DNA from: DAOMFM01 sp035429825
GTDB lineage: Bacteria; Acidobacteriota; Blastocatellia; UBA7656; JADIYM01
Direction of reading: 5' to 3'
Length of the DNA stretch: 41,046 nucleotides
NCBI GenBank assembly: GCA_044224215.1
Contig: JBGAKX010000025.1
Span: 1-41,046, forward strand
Below are positions 1 through 7,891 of this stretch, piece by piece (the stretch's first letter is position 1; each line of letters begins with the position of its first letter). The notes beneath the pieces are model-generated. The model worked only from the letters and a program-made list of their open reading frames with translations. It did not search any database and was not told the DNA's origin. The position numbers were made by a program, and so were the translations under genes.

Positions 1-90
1 GTCGCGCTTCGCTTGCCGGCGCACTCCAAAGGCCCGCGCAATTCCTTGGAGTGCGCCGGCAAGCCCGCAGGGCGCGACGGCGCTTTCGCC
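1..90. repeat. GC-rich palindromic repeat, copy 1 (left end cut by window)
   Basis: Inner arms TTGCCGGCGCACTCC and GGAGTGCGCCGGCAA face each other around a short spacer, and the outer arm GGCGCGACGGCGCTTT follows. The same arrangement recurs at 17281-17385 and in shorter form at 30923-30982. It lies just past the stop of the S41 peptidase gene, so it could act as a terminator hairpin. Read as protein it gives a peptide beginning ECAGKPAGRDGAF, which also appears in spurious extensions elsewhere in the window. Confidence 0.8.
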
Positions 91-100
91 ACCGCAATGC

Positions 101-1576
101 TTAATGCGCGGCACGCACCTTTCGCCCTCGCGCAAGGTCGAGCGCCGTCTGCATCGCGCGGTCCTTCCCCTCGACGAGGTCGTCGATCGTCGGTTGCACC
201 TCGTAGTCCGGGATGGTTCCGCGCGCCGCGTCGTGAGGTCCCTTCACGGCAAGGTAGTAGGTCATCAGCGGGACGCGGACCTGCAGTTTCGAGTTGGGAA
301 GAACGACCGTTGGCACGAAACCCGACGTGTTGCCATAGAACGCGCCGCCGGACTCCTCGCCCACGAACGTCGCGCGATGACGGAAGTCGACCTGCGAAAG
401 GAATTCGGAGGTGGTCGAAAAGCTGCCCCCGTTGATCAGGATCACCACCTTGCCCGAAAACCCCGGCGTGCTCGGCTTCTGCGTCCCCCAGTTCGGGTGA
501 CCGATCATGTGAAAGTGGCCGTCGGCGCGGCGCTCGACCGCGCTCTCGGGAATGTCGGGCTTCTCGGCGGTGTACCTCGAGAAGTCGAACGTCAGCTTGT
601 TGATGACCAGATCGTCGTAGTAGTCGAACGGCCTGTCGACGAGGTACGAGAGCAGGAGCTTCCCGAGCTCGTCCTCGCCGCCGCCGTTGTTGCGCAGATC
701 GAGCACGAGCGCCGTCGATCCGCGCGCCCGGATCGCGTCGAACGACGCGTTGATGAAGGTTGCCATGTCGACCTTGTTCCCATCGTCGGCGAATCCATAG
801 AAGCCCCGGATGGTCATGCGCGCCACCGCGCCGCCGTCCAGAAACTCGAGGTCGCCGTTGTGTTCGACCTCCGCATCCTGCGGATACCGAGCGGCGAGCA
901 TCGCGGTGAGATGCGGAAGGGTCTCGCCCTCGAGCTTTGCACGATACTCGAGCCGCGACCCCTCAGCCCTCAGCGCGACGTGGTATGGCGAGGTCATCTG
1001 GAACATCCGGGCAAGCCCCATCGCAAGGCGCCACCCGCTGATTCGGTACTCACGCGATGTTTCCACGTCGCCGTCGGCAGGCGTCGCGTCGATCAGGGTG
1101 TCGACGATCTTTGACGCGCGCACGCCGTTGACCGAAAGCAGCTCGAGGCCCGTGAGCTTTCCACCCGTGAGCGACATATCGCGCAACACGTAGGCCTTTC
1201 CGTCGATGACCTTCATGTAGAGCGGAAGGATTGGAAACGTCGTGCTCAGCTCGTCCTGTATCGGCTTTGGAAGCGACACCGACGTATGCCCGCACTTGAC
1301 GGCGGCAATGGTCGTGGCCAGCAGGCGATAGAACTCGTAGCAGTCCATCGGATGGTCGAGTTTCTTTGCCGCGTCGTCGAATTCGTGGTCGAGCTCGGAC
1401 TTGCTCGTGTATCGATAGATGCCGCTGTGCCCTTCCTCGAGCGCGCTGCGCGCGATCCGAAAGTCCTCGGCGAGCTGCGCGGGCGACAGCCGTGGCAGGG
1501 GCGACCCCGGCACCTGGCCAAAGGCGTGCGAAACAAGGACAAGCAGAAGTAGGGGCAGGCACAGACCGCGTTTCAT
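101..1576 (-). CDS. Secreted S41-family (C-terminal processing) serine peptidase
   Basis: A 491-residue protein starting MKRGLCLPLLLL, with a clear signal peptide ending near AFG, so it is exported or periplasmic. The C-terminal half is the S41 peptidase core: a strand with VLDLRNNGGG (substrate-groove element), then VVILINGGSFSTTSEF, where the Ser in the GGSFST/TSE segment is the expected nucleophile, then GEESGG. The family cleaves peptides in the cell envelope; the substrate here is unknown. I chose the start at 1576 because the open frame continues upstream to 2146 only through a dispersed repeat and antisense of the next gene, while the signal peptide begins here. It diverges from the exporter operon. 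The fold call is firm; the physiological role is not inferable. Confidence 0.88.
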   Translation of the reverse strand: MKRGLCLPLLLLVLVSHAFGQVPGSPLPRLSPAQLAEDFRIARSALEEGHSGIYRYTSKSELDHEFDDAAKKLDHPMDCYEFYRLLATTIAAVKCGHTSVSLPKPIQDELSTTFPILPLYMKVIDGKAYVLRDMSLTGGKLTGLELLSVNGVRASKIVDTLIDATPADGDVETSREYRISGWRLAMGLARMFQMTSPYHVALRAEGSRLEYRAKLEGETLPHLTAMLAARYPQDAEVEHNGDLEFLDGGAVARMTIRGFYGFADDGNKVDMATFINASFDAIRARGSTALVLDLRNNGGGEDELGKLLLSYLVDRPFDYYDDLVINKLTFDFSRYTAEKPDIPESAVERRADGHFHMIGHPNWGTQKPSTPGFSGKVVILINGGSFSTTSEFLSQVDFRHRATFVGEESGGAFYGNTSGFVPTVVLPNSKLQVRVPLMTYYLAVKGPHDAARGTIPDYEVQPTIDDLVEGKDRAMQTALDLARGRKVRAAH

Positions 1577-1628
1577 CGCCGATACCTCGCGAGGGGAATG
1601 CCGAGTGTAAGGCATGGGTATGAATCGA

Positions 1629-1710
1629 ACCACACGCAAAGACGCAAAGACGCAAAGACCATAATCAGTGCTCTCCGCGCCTCTGCGTCTTCGCGGCTTT
1701 GCGTGAGGTT
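1629..1710. repeat. CGCAAAGA-type hairpin repeat, copy a
   Basis: The left arm has three tandem CGCAAAGA units after ACCACA; the right arm has the complementary CTGCGTCTTCGCGGCTTTGCGTG. The arms flank a short centre. It occupies most of the divergent gap between the S41 peptidase and the exporter operon, so any promoters for both genes must lie within or beside it. Confidence 0.85.
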
Positions 1711-1747
1711 TGCGTCTTCCCTCCTGTGCTATTCTTCCGCGGAAGCT

Positions 1748-2989
1748 ATGGTTGCGACCGAACAGAAGGTCTCGGTCAACTCCACGACCGACACACCGCA
1801 CCGTGGCCTGCCTGCGCCGGTCCGGGTGCTCCTCGTCCTGCTCGTGCTCGCGACGATCGGAACCCTCGTCTGGTACTTCCTGATCCGCAAACCGCCGCTT
1901 CCCGCGGGCGTCATCGCCGTCAGCGGACGCATCGAAGGCGACGTCTCGTCCGTCGCGCCAAAGGTCGCAGGCAAGCTTCTGGAGATCCTCGTCCGCGAGG
2001 GCGACACGGTGACCGCCGGTCAGCTGATCGCCACGCTCGACGCGGCCCAGGTCCAGTCGCGACGCGACGCGGCACAGTTTGCCGTCACCCAGGCCGAGGC
2101 GCGCGTTACGCGAGCGCAGCAACAGATCGCCGTGCTCGAAGCGCAACGGCAGCAGAGCTGGCTCGGCATCGACCAGGCAAAGACGGATGCCGCCGGGCGC
2201 GTTCAGCAGGCGGAATCGAACGTCGCAACCGCCGAGGCCGCGCTCGCCCAGGCGGAGGCCTCATACGAGCTGGCAAAGTGGGACGTCGAACGGTTCGAGT
2301 CGCTGGCCGCCGACGGGATCGAACCCGAACGATCCGCCAAGCAGGCAAGATCCGCCGAGCAGGCGCAAGCTGCCGCCGTCCGAGCGGCGCACAAACAGGT
2401 CGATGCGGCCCGCGCCGCGCTCGAGACCGCCAGGGGAAATCTTGCGAATCCCGCGATCCGAACGGCGCAGACGACAGCAATCGAGCAGCAGATCGTCCAG
2501 GCTCGATCCGACATCGCCGCCGCGGAAGCCGACGCCGATCGCTCCAAGTCGCAGCTCAAGGAAGCGGACGAAAACCTGAACGATCTCAGAATCGTTGCCC
2601 CGTTCGACGGGACCATCGCGACACGCGCTGCCGAGCCGGGCGAAGTGATCGCGGCCGGAACGCCCATCGTCACGCTCGTCGACATGACCAAGGTCTATCT
2701 GCGCGCATTCGTGCCCGAGGGCCAGATCGGCCGCGTCGTCGTTGGCCAGAAGGCCCGCGTCTACCTCGATTCCAGCCAGAAGACCGCGCTTGACGCCGAG
2801 GTGGAGCGCATCGATCCCGAGGCCTCGTTCACGCCCGAGAACACGTACTTCAAGGACGACCGCGTCAAGCAGGTCGTCGGCGTGAAGCTCGCGCTCAGGC
2901 AGGGGTTTGGGAACGCGAAACCCGGCATGCCGGCCGACGGCGAGATCCTTGTCGAAGGGAGCGATTGGCCGGCCGGCGCCCGCCGGTGA
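1748..2989 (+). CDS. ybhG: HlyD/YbhG-type periplasmic adaptor (membrane fusion protein)
   Basis: A 413-residue adaptor of an ABC exporter. One N-terminal membrane segment (about residues 25-46, LLVLLVLATIGTLVWYFL) is followed by a biotinyl-lipoyl half-motif (SGRIEGDVSSVAPKVAGKL), a long alanine/glutamine-rich coiled-coil hairpin (about 100-270), the second lipoyl half (APFDGTIATRAAEPGEV) and a beta-barrel. It would link the inner-membrane transporter to an outer-membrane channel. The start is the ATG at 1748; the open frame extends 50 codons upstream only through a repeat. The stop overlaps the next gene's GTG start (GTGA), indicating translational coupling. Gene order adaptor-ATPase-permease-permease matches E. 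coli ybhGFSR. The symbol rests on this synteny and architecture, and the cargo is unknown. Confidence 0.88.
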   Translation: MVATEQKVSVNSTTDTPHRGLPAPVRVLLVLLVLATIGTLVWYFLIRKPPLPAGVIAVSGRIEGDVSSVAPKVAGKLLEILVREGDTVTAGQLIATLDAAQVQSRRDAAQFAVTQAEARVTRAQQQIAVLEAQRQQSWLGIDQAKTDAAGRVQQAESNVATAEAALAQAEASYELAKWDVERFESLAADGIEPERSAKQARSAEQAQAAAVRAAHKQVDAARAALETARGNLANPAIRTAQTTAIEQQIVQARSDIAAAEADADRSKSQLKEADENLNDLRIVAPFDGTIATRAAEPGEVIAAGTPIVTLVDMTKVYLRAFVPEGQIGRVVVGQKARVYLDSSQKTALDAEVERIDPEASFTPENTYFKDDRVKQVVGVKLALRQGFGNAKPGMPADGEILVEGSDWPAGARR

Positions 2990-4974
2990 CCACCGCGATC
3001 GACAACAGGGTCGGTACGCCGTCCGCGCCCGGCACCGCCCGCCTCACGACCGAGGAGTCGCCCGCAATCCGCGTCCGCGGCCTCATCAAGAACTATCGGG
3101 GCGGGGCGGAGGCGGTCAAGGGAATCGACTTTGACGTCCGGCCCGGCGAGATCTTCGGCCTGATCGGACCCGACGGCGCCGGAAAGACGTCGACGTTCCA
3201 GATCCTCGGCGGTGTGATGCAGGCGACCGCCGGCGAGATCAGCATCTTTGACCATACGGCGCGTGAAGCACGCAGCTTTGTCGGGTACCTGACGCAGGCG
3301 TTCAGCCTGTATCTCGACCTGAGCGTCGAAGAGAACATCCGCTACACCGGCGAGCTCCGGCGACTGACGTCGTCCGTCATCGAGGAACGCGGCGACCGGT
3401 ACCTCGCGCTGTTCGACATGGAGCGCTTCAAGAAGCGCCTTGCCGGACGCCTGAGCGGCGGCATGAAGCAGAAGCTCGCGCTCGTCTCGGCATTGATCGC
3501 CGAGCCGCGCGTGTTGCTGCTCGACGAGCCGACGACGGGCGTCGATCCCGTGTCGCGCCGCGAATTCTGGGACACACTCGCGAACCTCTCGGCGGATGGA
3601 ATGACGATCGTGGTCGCGACGCCGTACCTCGACGAGGCCGAGCGCTGTTCGCGTGTCGCGCTGATCCACGAGGGCGTGATTCACGACGCCGGAACACCCA
3701 GGGAGTTGCGCGAGCGGCCGGGGCTCCGCCGGCTCGAGTTTCGGTCGCCGGACCTCGAGCGCGCCGAGTCGGTGCTCGATTCGGTCCCGGAGATTCACGA
3801 CGTCCAGCGATTCGGCGACCGGCTTGACGTCATGGTGCCCGATCCGGTGGCGGGCGAGCGCGCCGCGCGCGACTCGCTTGCGCGCGCGGGCGTCGAGGTG
3901 ACGGGCGTGCGCGAGGCGATGCCGACGCTCGAGAACTCGTTCGTGTCGGTGCTCAAGAACATCGGCGGCGAGATCGTTGCGCCGCCGTTTCCGTACCGCC
4001 GGCACTTCCGCGAACGCCCGCCGGGCATGGTCGCGATCGGTGCGACGGGGATGTGGAAGTCGTTCGGCGACTTTGACGCGGTTCGACATCTCGACATCCG
4101 CGTGGGGTACGGCGAGATCTACGGCCTGCTCGGCGCAAACGGCGCGGGCAAGACCACGACGATCAAGATGCTGTGCGGGCTGCTGGAGCCCACGGCCGGG
4201 GTGGTCGAGCTCGCCGGCGAGCGGGGATCCGTGCGGTCCAGCGACGTCCGGCAGCGCATCGGGTACATGTCGCAGAAGTTCTCGCTCTATGACGAACTGA
4301 CGATCGACGAGAACCTCGATTTCTTTGCGGGCGTCTATCGCGTGCCCCGGTCGGAGCGCGAAGAGAAGAAGCGGTGGGTGCTCGAGGCATCGGGGCTCGA
4401 GGGCCGCGGCAGGATGATGACCGGATCGCTGCCGGGCGGGTGGAAGCAGCGCGTCGCGTTCGGCGCGGCCGTGATGCACGAGCCGAGCGTGCTGTTTCTG
4501 GACGAGCCGACGTCTGGCGTGGACCCGCTCGCGCGCCGTGCGCTGTGGACGATGATCAACAGCCTCGCGGATCGCGGTGTCGCGACGCTCGTCACGACGC
4601 ATTACCTGGAGGAAGCCGAGCAGTGCAACCGGCTCGGATTCATGGTCGCGGGCGAGCTCGTCGCCGAGGGGACGCCGAGCGGGATCAAGGCGGAGCAGGG
4701 AGGGCACCTGCTGGAGTTGGTCACGGACGCGCCCGAGCGTGCGGCTCGGGCGATGAAGGAGGACGTCGACCGGTGGCGCGTCGCGCTGTTCGGGGACCGG
4801 TTGCATGTCATCGTGGACACGGGGGTCGACGAGGGGATCCGGTTCGTTCGCGACCGGTTGGCGACGCGGGGGATCGGCGTGGTGAGCGCGCACGAGGAGC
4901 CGTATTCGCTCGAGGACGTCTTTATCGCGGTGGTCGAGAAGGCGCGGCAGAAGGGGGCGTTCGTTGATGAGTAG
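2986..4974 (+). CDS. ybhF: ABC exporter ATPase with two nucleotide-binding domains (YbhF type)
   Basis: Two complete ABC ATPase domains in one 662-residue chain. NBD1 has Walker A GPDGAGKTS (61-69), signature LSGGM (156-160) and Walker B VLLLDEPTTGVDP (176-188). NBD2 has GANGAGKTT (383-391), a variant signature LPGGW (482-486) and VLFLDEPTSGVDP (502-514). The H-loop His is present in NBD2 (VTTHYLEEAE), but NBD1 has Pro in its place (VATPYLDEAE), so one ATP site is probably weak. I chose GTG 2986 because it overlaps the adaptor's stop by four bases. A TTG at 2965, close behind AGGGAG, is an alternative that adds seven residues. A hairpin repeat separates this gene from the permeases. Confidence 0.88.
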   Translation: MTTAIDNRVGTPSAPGTARLTTEESPAIRVRGLIKNYRGGAEAVKGIDFDVRPGEIFGLIGPDGAGKTSTFQILGGVMQATAGEISIFDHTAREARSFVGYLTQAFSLYLDLSVEENIRYTGELRRLTSSVIEERGDRYLALFDMERFKKRLAGRLSGGMKQKLALVSALIAEPRVLLLDEPTTGVDPVSRREFWDTLANLSADGMTIVVATPYLDEAERCSRVALIHEGVIHDAGTPRELRERPGLRRLEFRSPDLERAESVLDSVPEIHDVQRFGDRLDVMVPDPVAGERAARDSLARAGVEVTGVREAMPTLENSFVSVLKNIGGEIVAPPFPYRRHFRERPPGMVAIGATGMWKSFGDFDAVRHLDIRVGYGEIYGLLGANGAGKTTTIKMLCGLLEPTAGVVELAGERGSVRSSDVRQRIGYMSQKFSLYDELTIDENLDFFAGVYRVPRSEREEKKRWVLEASGLEGRGRMMTGSLPGGWKQRVAFGAAVMHEPSVLFLDEPTSGVDPLARRALWTMINSLADRGVATLVTTHYLEEAEQCNRLGFMVAGELVAEGTPSGIKAEQGGHLLELVTDAPERAARAMKEDVDRWRVALFGDRLHVIVDTGVDEGIRFVRDRLATRGIGVVSAHEEPYSLEDVFIAVVEKARQKGAFVDE

Positions 4975-4980
4975 AAGAGT

Positions 4981-5060
4981 TCACGCAAAGGCGCAAAGGA
5001 AACAAGATGCGAAGTCTTTGCGCCTCTGCGTCTTCGCGTCTTTGCGTCTTTGCGTAAGGT
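4981..5060. repeat. CGCAAAGA-type hairpin repeat, copy b (inside an operon)
   Basis: The left arm CACGCAAAGGCGCAAAGG and the right arm with repeated TTTGCGTCTTTGCGTAAGG form an imperfect hairpin in the 96-bp gap between the ATPase and the first permease of the same exporter. All other junctions in this operon overlap, so this looks like an insertion or expansion between co-transcribed genes. Confidence 0.85.
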
Positions 5061-5070
5061 TCCCGACACC

Positions 5071-6180
5071 ATGAAACGCATCCTCGCCCAGGCCCGCAAG
5101 GAGCTCACCCAGATCCGCCGCGACAGGCTCGCGCTTGTCCTCGCGCTCGTCCTGCCGGTGATCCTCCTCGCCCTCTTCGGGTTCGCCATCTCGCTCACGG
5201 TCACCGACCTCCCGATCATCGTCCAGGACCTCGACCAGTCGCCGACCTCGCGGCAGTACATCGACGTCTTCCGCGAGTCGCTGACGTTCCACGTCGTCGC
5301 AGCCCCCATCGAGGAATCGCCGATGCGATCCATCGAGAACGGCACCGCGCGCGCGGCGATCATCATCCCCGAGCATTTCGAGCGCGACGTGCTGCGCGGC
5401 ACGGGCGCCGACGTCCAGATGCTCGTCGACGCGGGCGACGCCAACACGGCGAACCTGATCCGCGGCGCATCGGCAGCGCTCTCGCAGGCGTTCAACCGTG
5501 ACCTCGCCGCAGCCGCCGGGCACGGCCCGCCGATCAACGTCGAGACGCGGCTGTGGTACAACCCCGGCCGCAAGTCCACCGACTTCATGGGACCTGGCAT
5601 GCTCGCCGTCGGTCTCGCGCTGTTCGCACCGCTGCTTGCCGCGCTCTCGATGTCGCGCGAGGGCGAACAGAAGACGATCCTGCAGGTCTATGTCTCGAGC
5701 ATCTCGGCGCACGAGTACCTGCTCGGCAAGATCCTTGCGTTCTGGATCATCGGGCTCTGCCAGTGGGTGCTTGCCGTCATCTTCTCGTACCTGCTGTTCG
5801 GTCTGTGGTTCGTGGGCGATCCGACGCCGTTCCTTGTCGGAACGGTTATCTACCTGTTCTGCAACGTGACGTTCGGCGTGATGATCGGCGCGGGAATTCC
5901 AAACCAGGCGGCCGCGATCCAGGCGGTTCAGCTCGGCAGCTTCATGCTCTCGTTCCTGCTGTCGGGCCTGATCTTTCCCGTTGCGAACATCCCGGCGTCG
6001 ATCCGGTGGATCTCGGCAATCGTGCCGGCGCGGTACTACATCGAGATGTCGCGCGACGCGTTCGTGAAGGGCGGCGGCTGGTCCGCGGTCTGGTACGCGC
6101 CGATCGTGCTGACGGTCATCGGCGCGTTTCTCTATCTGCGTGCGTGGATCGTGATGCGCAAGATGCAGGTGGACGCATGA
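5071..6180 (+). CDS. ybhS: ABC-2 exporter permease (YbhS-like)
   Basis: A 369-residue ABC-2 family permease. The N-terminal segment (MKRILAQARKEL) leads into one hydrophobic helix (LALVLALVLPVILLALFGFAI), then a large extracytoplasmic domain of about 150 residues with the family pattern of small-molecule exporters (DQSPTSRQYID; LVDAGDANTANLI), then five further hydrophobic segments and a typical LIFPVANIPASIRW stretch. Start at ATG 5071; the upstream in-frame codons come from the hairpin repeat. The stop overlaps the next permease start (ATGA at 6177-6180). The two permeases presumably form a heterodimer driven by the twin-domain ATPase. Confidence 0.85.
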   Translation: MKRILAQARKELTQIRRDRLALVLALVLPVILLALFGFAISLTVTDLPIIVQDLDQSPTSRQYIDVFRESLTFHVVAAPIEESPMRSIENGTARAAIIIPEHFERDVLRGTGADVQMLVDAGDANTANLIRGASAALSQAFNRDLAAAAGHGPPINVETRLWYNPGRKSTDFMGPGMLAVGLALFAPLLAALSMSREGEQKTILQVYVSSISAHEYLLGKILAFWIIGLCQWVLAVIFSYLLFGLWFVGDPTPFLVGTVIYLFCNVTFGVMIGAGIPNQAAAIQAVQLGSFMLSFLLSGLIFPVANIPASIRWISAIVPARYYIEMSRDAFVKGGGWSAVWYAPIVLTVIGAFLYLRAWIVMRKMQVDA

Positions 6181-7316
6181 GGGAGTTCATCGACAGGCTG
6201 CTGGGCGGAAGGCTCGCGCCGCTCTTTCTGAAGGAGCTGCGCCAGCTGAAGCGCAACCGCCGGCTCGTGATCATGCTGATCATCCCGCCGACGGTCCAGA
6301 TCCTGCTGTTCGGCTTTGCGCTCAACCCGGAGGTGACGAACCTGCGGCTTGGCGTCGTCGACCAGTCGCGATCCGCCGAGAGTCGCCAGGTGGTGTCGGC
6401 GCTCACCGAGGGCCTGTCGTTCAAGGTCAACGGCCAGTACACGACCGCGGACGCGGCAGGGAAGGCGCTCAGCGACGGGCAACTCGACGCGGTCATCGTC
6501 ATCCCCAAGGATTTCTCGAAGCAGCGACTGCGCGGCGAGACATCGGACGTTCAGCTGTTGCTGGACGCGACGAACTCGAATACGGCACAGATCGCCGCGG
6601 GCTACGCCGGGCGGATTCTGGCGGACTTGAATGTCCGGATCGTCGAGGAGTCGGGCCAGCCGGCGCTGCGGCCGCAGGTCACGACGCACCCGGTGATGCT
6701 GTTCAACCCGGGGCTCGAGAGCTCGTGGTTCATCGCGACGGGCCTCATCGGGACGCTGCTCGTGCTGATGGGATCGCTCGTGTCGGCGGGCTCGATGGTG
6801 CGCGAGAAGGAGACCGGCACGATCGAGCAATTGCTGATGACGCCGGCGGAGGCGGGCGAAATTATCATCGCAAAAATGGCGCCGCTCATCCTGCTGCTGT
6901 CGGGCGACATCGCGCTCGCGTTGATCGTGTGCCGACTTGCGTTCGACGTGCCGGTTCGGGGAAATCTGCTGCTGCTCGTGTTTGCGGGGATGCTGTGCGT
7001 GTTCGCCGGCGTCGGGATCGGGATCTTCATCGCGACGTTCACGCGCTCCCAACAGCAGGCCCAGCTGATGAGCTTTTTTGTGAACCCGCCGGTGGCGATG
7101 CTGTCGGGTGTGACGACGCCGCTCGAGTCGATCCCCAAGTGGCTGCAGCCGCTGACGGTGATCAATCCGGTGCGCCATTTTGCGACGATCTCGCGGGGCA
7201 TTCTGCTGAAGGGTGTGGGTCTGCCCGAGTTGTGGCAGCACTTCGTCATTCTCGGCCTGATCGCGACGGTGCTTGTCGCCGTGAGCGTGTGGCGGTTCCG
7301 GAAGCAGCTTGGATAG
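6177..7316 (+). CDS. ybhR: ABC-2 exporter permease (YbhR-like)
   Basis: A 379-residue partner of the preceding permease with the same plan: basic N-terminus (FLKELRQLKRNRR), a first membrane helix (LVIMLIIPPTVQILLFGFAL), an extracytoplasmic domain (VVDQSRSAESRQ; LLDATNSNTAQI), then a membrane block with the ABC-2 signature region (MVREKETGTIEQLLMTP). The ATG overlaps the upstream stop by four bases. It is the last gene of the exporter; a thioesterase follows 15 bp later and may share the transcript. The exported substrate cannot be read from sequence; relatives of this family handle drugs and cations. Confidence 0.86.
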   Translation: MREFIDRLLGGRLAPLFLKELRQLKRNRRLVIMLIIPPTVQILLFGFALNPEVTNLRLGVVDQSRSAESRQVVSALTEGLSFKVNGQYTTADAAGKALSDGQLDAVIVIPKDFSKQRLRGETSDVQLLLDATNSNTAQIAAGYAGRILADLNVRIVEESGQPALRPQVTTHPVMLFNPGLESSWFIATGLIGTLLVLMGSLVSAGSMVREKETGTIEQLLMTPAEAGEIIIAKMAPLILLLSGDIALALIVCRLAFDVPVRGNLLLLVFAGMLCVFAGVGIGIFIATFTRSQQQAQLMSFFVNPPVAMLSGVTTPLESIPKWLQPLTVINPVRHFATISRGILLKGVGLPELWQHFVILGLIATVLVAVSVWRFRKQLG

Positions 7317-7331
7317 AGGCATACTCGCGAA

Positions 7332-7805
7332 ATGACCGACATGACAGAGAAGAGCATTCAGGAGACGTACGCGCCGCACAATGCGTGTTTCGGGTGCGGT
7401 CCGGCGAACGAGAAGGGGCTGCGGATCCGGAGCTTTCCCGCGGGCGACGAGGTGGTGGCAGACTGGCAGCCCGAACCGCATCACGAGGCGTTCCCGGGGA
7501 TGCTCAACGGCGGGATCATCGGGGCGCTGCTCGACTGCCACTCGAACTGGGCGGCGGCGTGGCACCTGATGAAGCAAGCCGGTGCGGACAGTCCTCCGTG
7601 CACGGTGACGGCGGATTATGCGATCCGGTTGACGCGGCCGACGCCGACGGACGGGCCGGTGCATCTGGTCGCGCGGGTGGTCGAGTCGACGGACGACCGG
7701 GCTGTGGTGGAGGCGCGGTTGGAAGCGGGCGGGAAGGTGTGTGCGACGTGTCGAGGGACGTTCGTGGCGGTGAAGCCGGGGCATCCGGCGTATCACAGGT
7801 GGTAG
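7332..7805 (+). CDS. PaaI-like hotdog-fold thioesterase
   Basis: A 157-residue cytoplasmic protein with the hotdog pattern of the PaaI/YbgC thioesterase group: HNACFGCGPANEKGL near residue 16, then FPGMLNGGIIGALLDCH (about 56-72), the region holding the catalytic loop and central helix, then TADYAIRLTRPTP and a final strand TCRGTFVAVKPG. Members hydrolyse acyl-CoA or other thioesters; the substrate is unknown. ATG 7332 is followed by a second in-frame ATG at 7341. It lies 15 bp after the exporter operon and converges on the kinase gene. Confidence 0.82.
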   Translation: MTDMTEKSIQETYAPHNACFGCGPANEKGLRIRSFPAGDEVVADWQPEPHHEAFPGMLNGGIIGALLDCHSNWAAAWHLMKQAGADSPPCTVTADYAIRLTRPTPTDGPVHLVARVVESTDDRAVVEARLEAGGKVCATCRGTFVAVKPGHPAYHRW

Positions 7806-7813
7806 GGGAAGGC

Positions 7814-7880
7814 CTCACGCAAAGACGCAAAGGCGCAGACTCGGAGAGTCGCAGAGTCAGCGACTCAGACTCCTCCGAAA
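7814..7880. repeat. CGCAAAGA-type repeat, copy c (one arm only)
   Basis: A CTCACGCAAAGACGCAAAGG arm without its full partner arm. Instead there are short GACTC/GAGTC inversions and a TCGGAG...CTCCGA pair. It fills the gap between two converging genes and may serve as a bidirectional terminator. Confidence 0.6.
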
Positions 7881-7891
7881 TTTTCGCTTCC

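Noticed and set aside
1629..1710. CRISPR-like array of CGCAAAGA units
   Set aside because: Units are contiguous 8-mers without spacers, arranged in inverted arms; no cas genes are present.
2761..4893. 710-residue open frame on the - strand
   Set aside because: It is antisense to the ABC ATPase gene, with low-complexity Arg/His/Asp-rich translation and no recognisable domain; a shadow of high-GC codon use.
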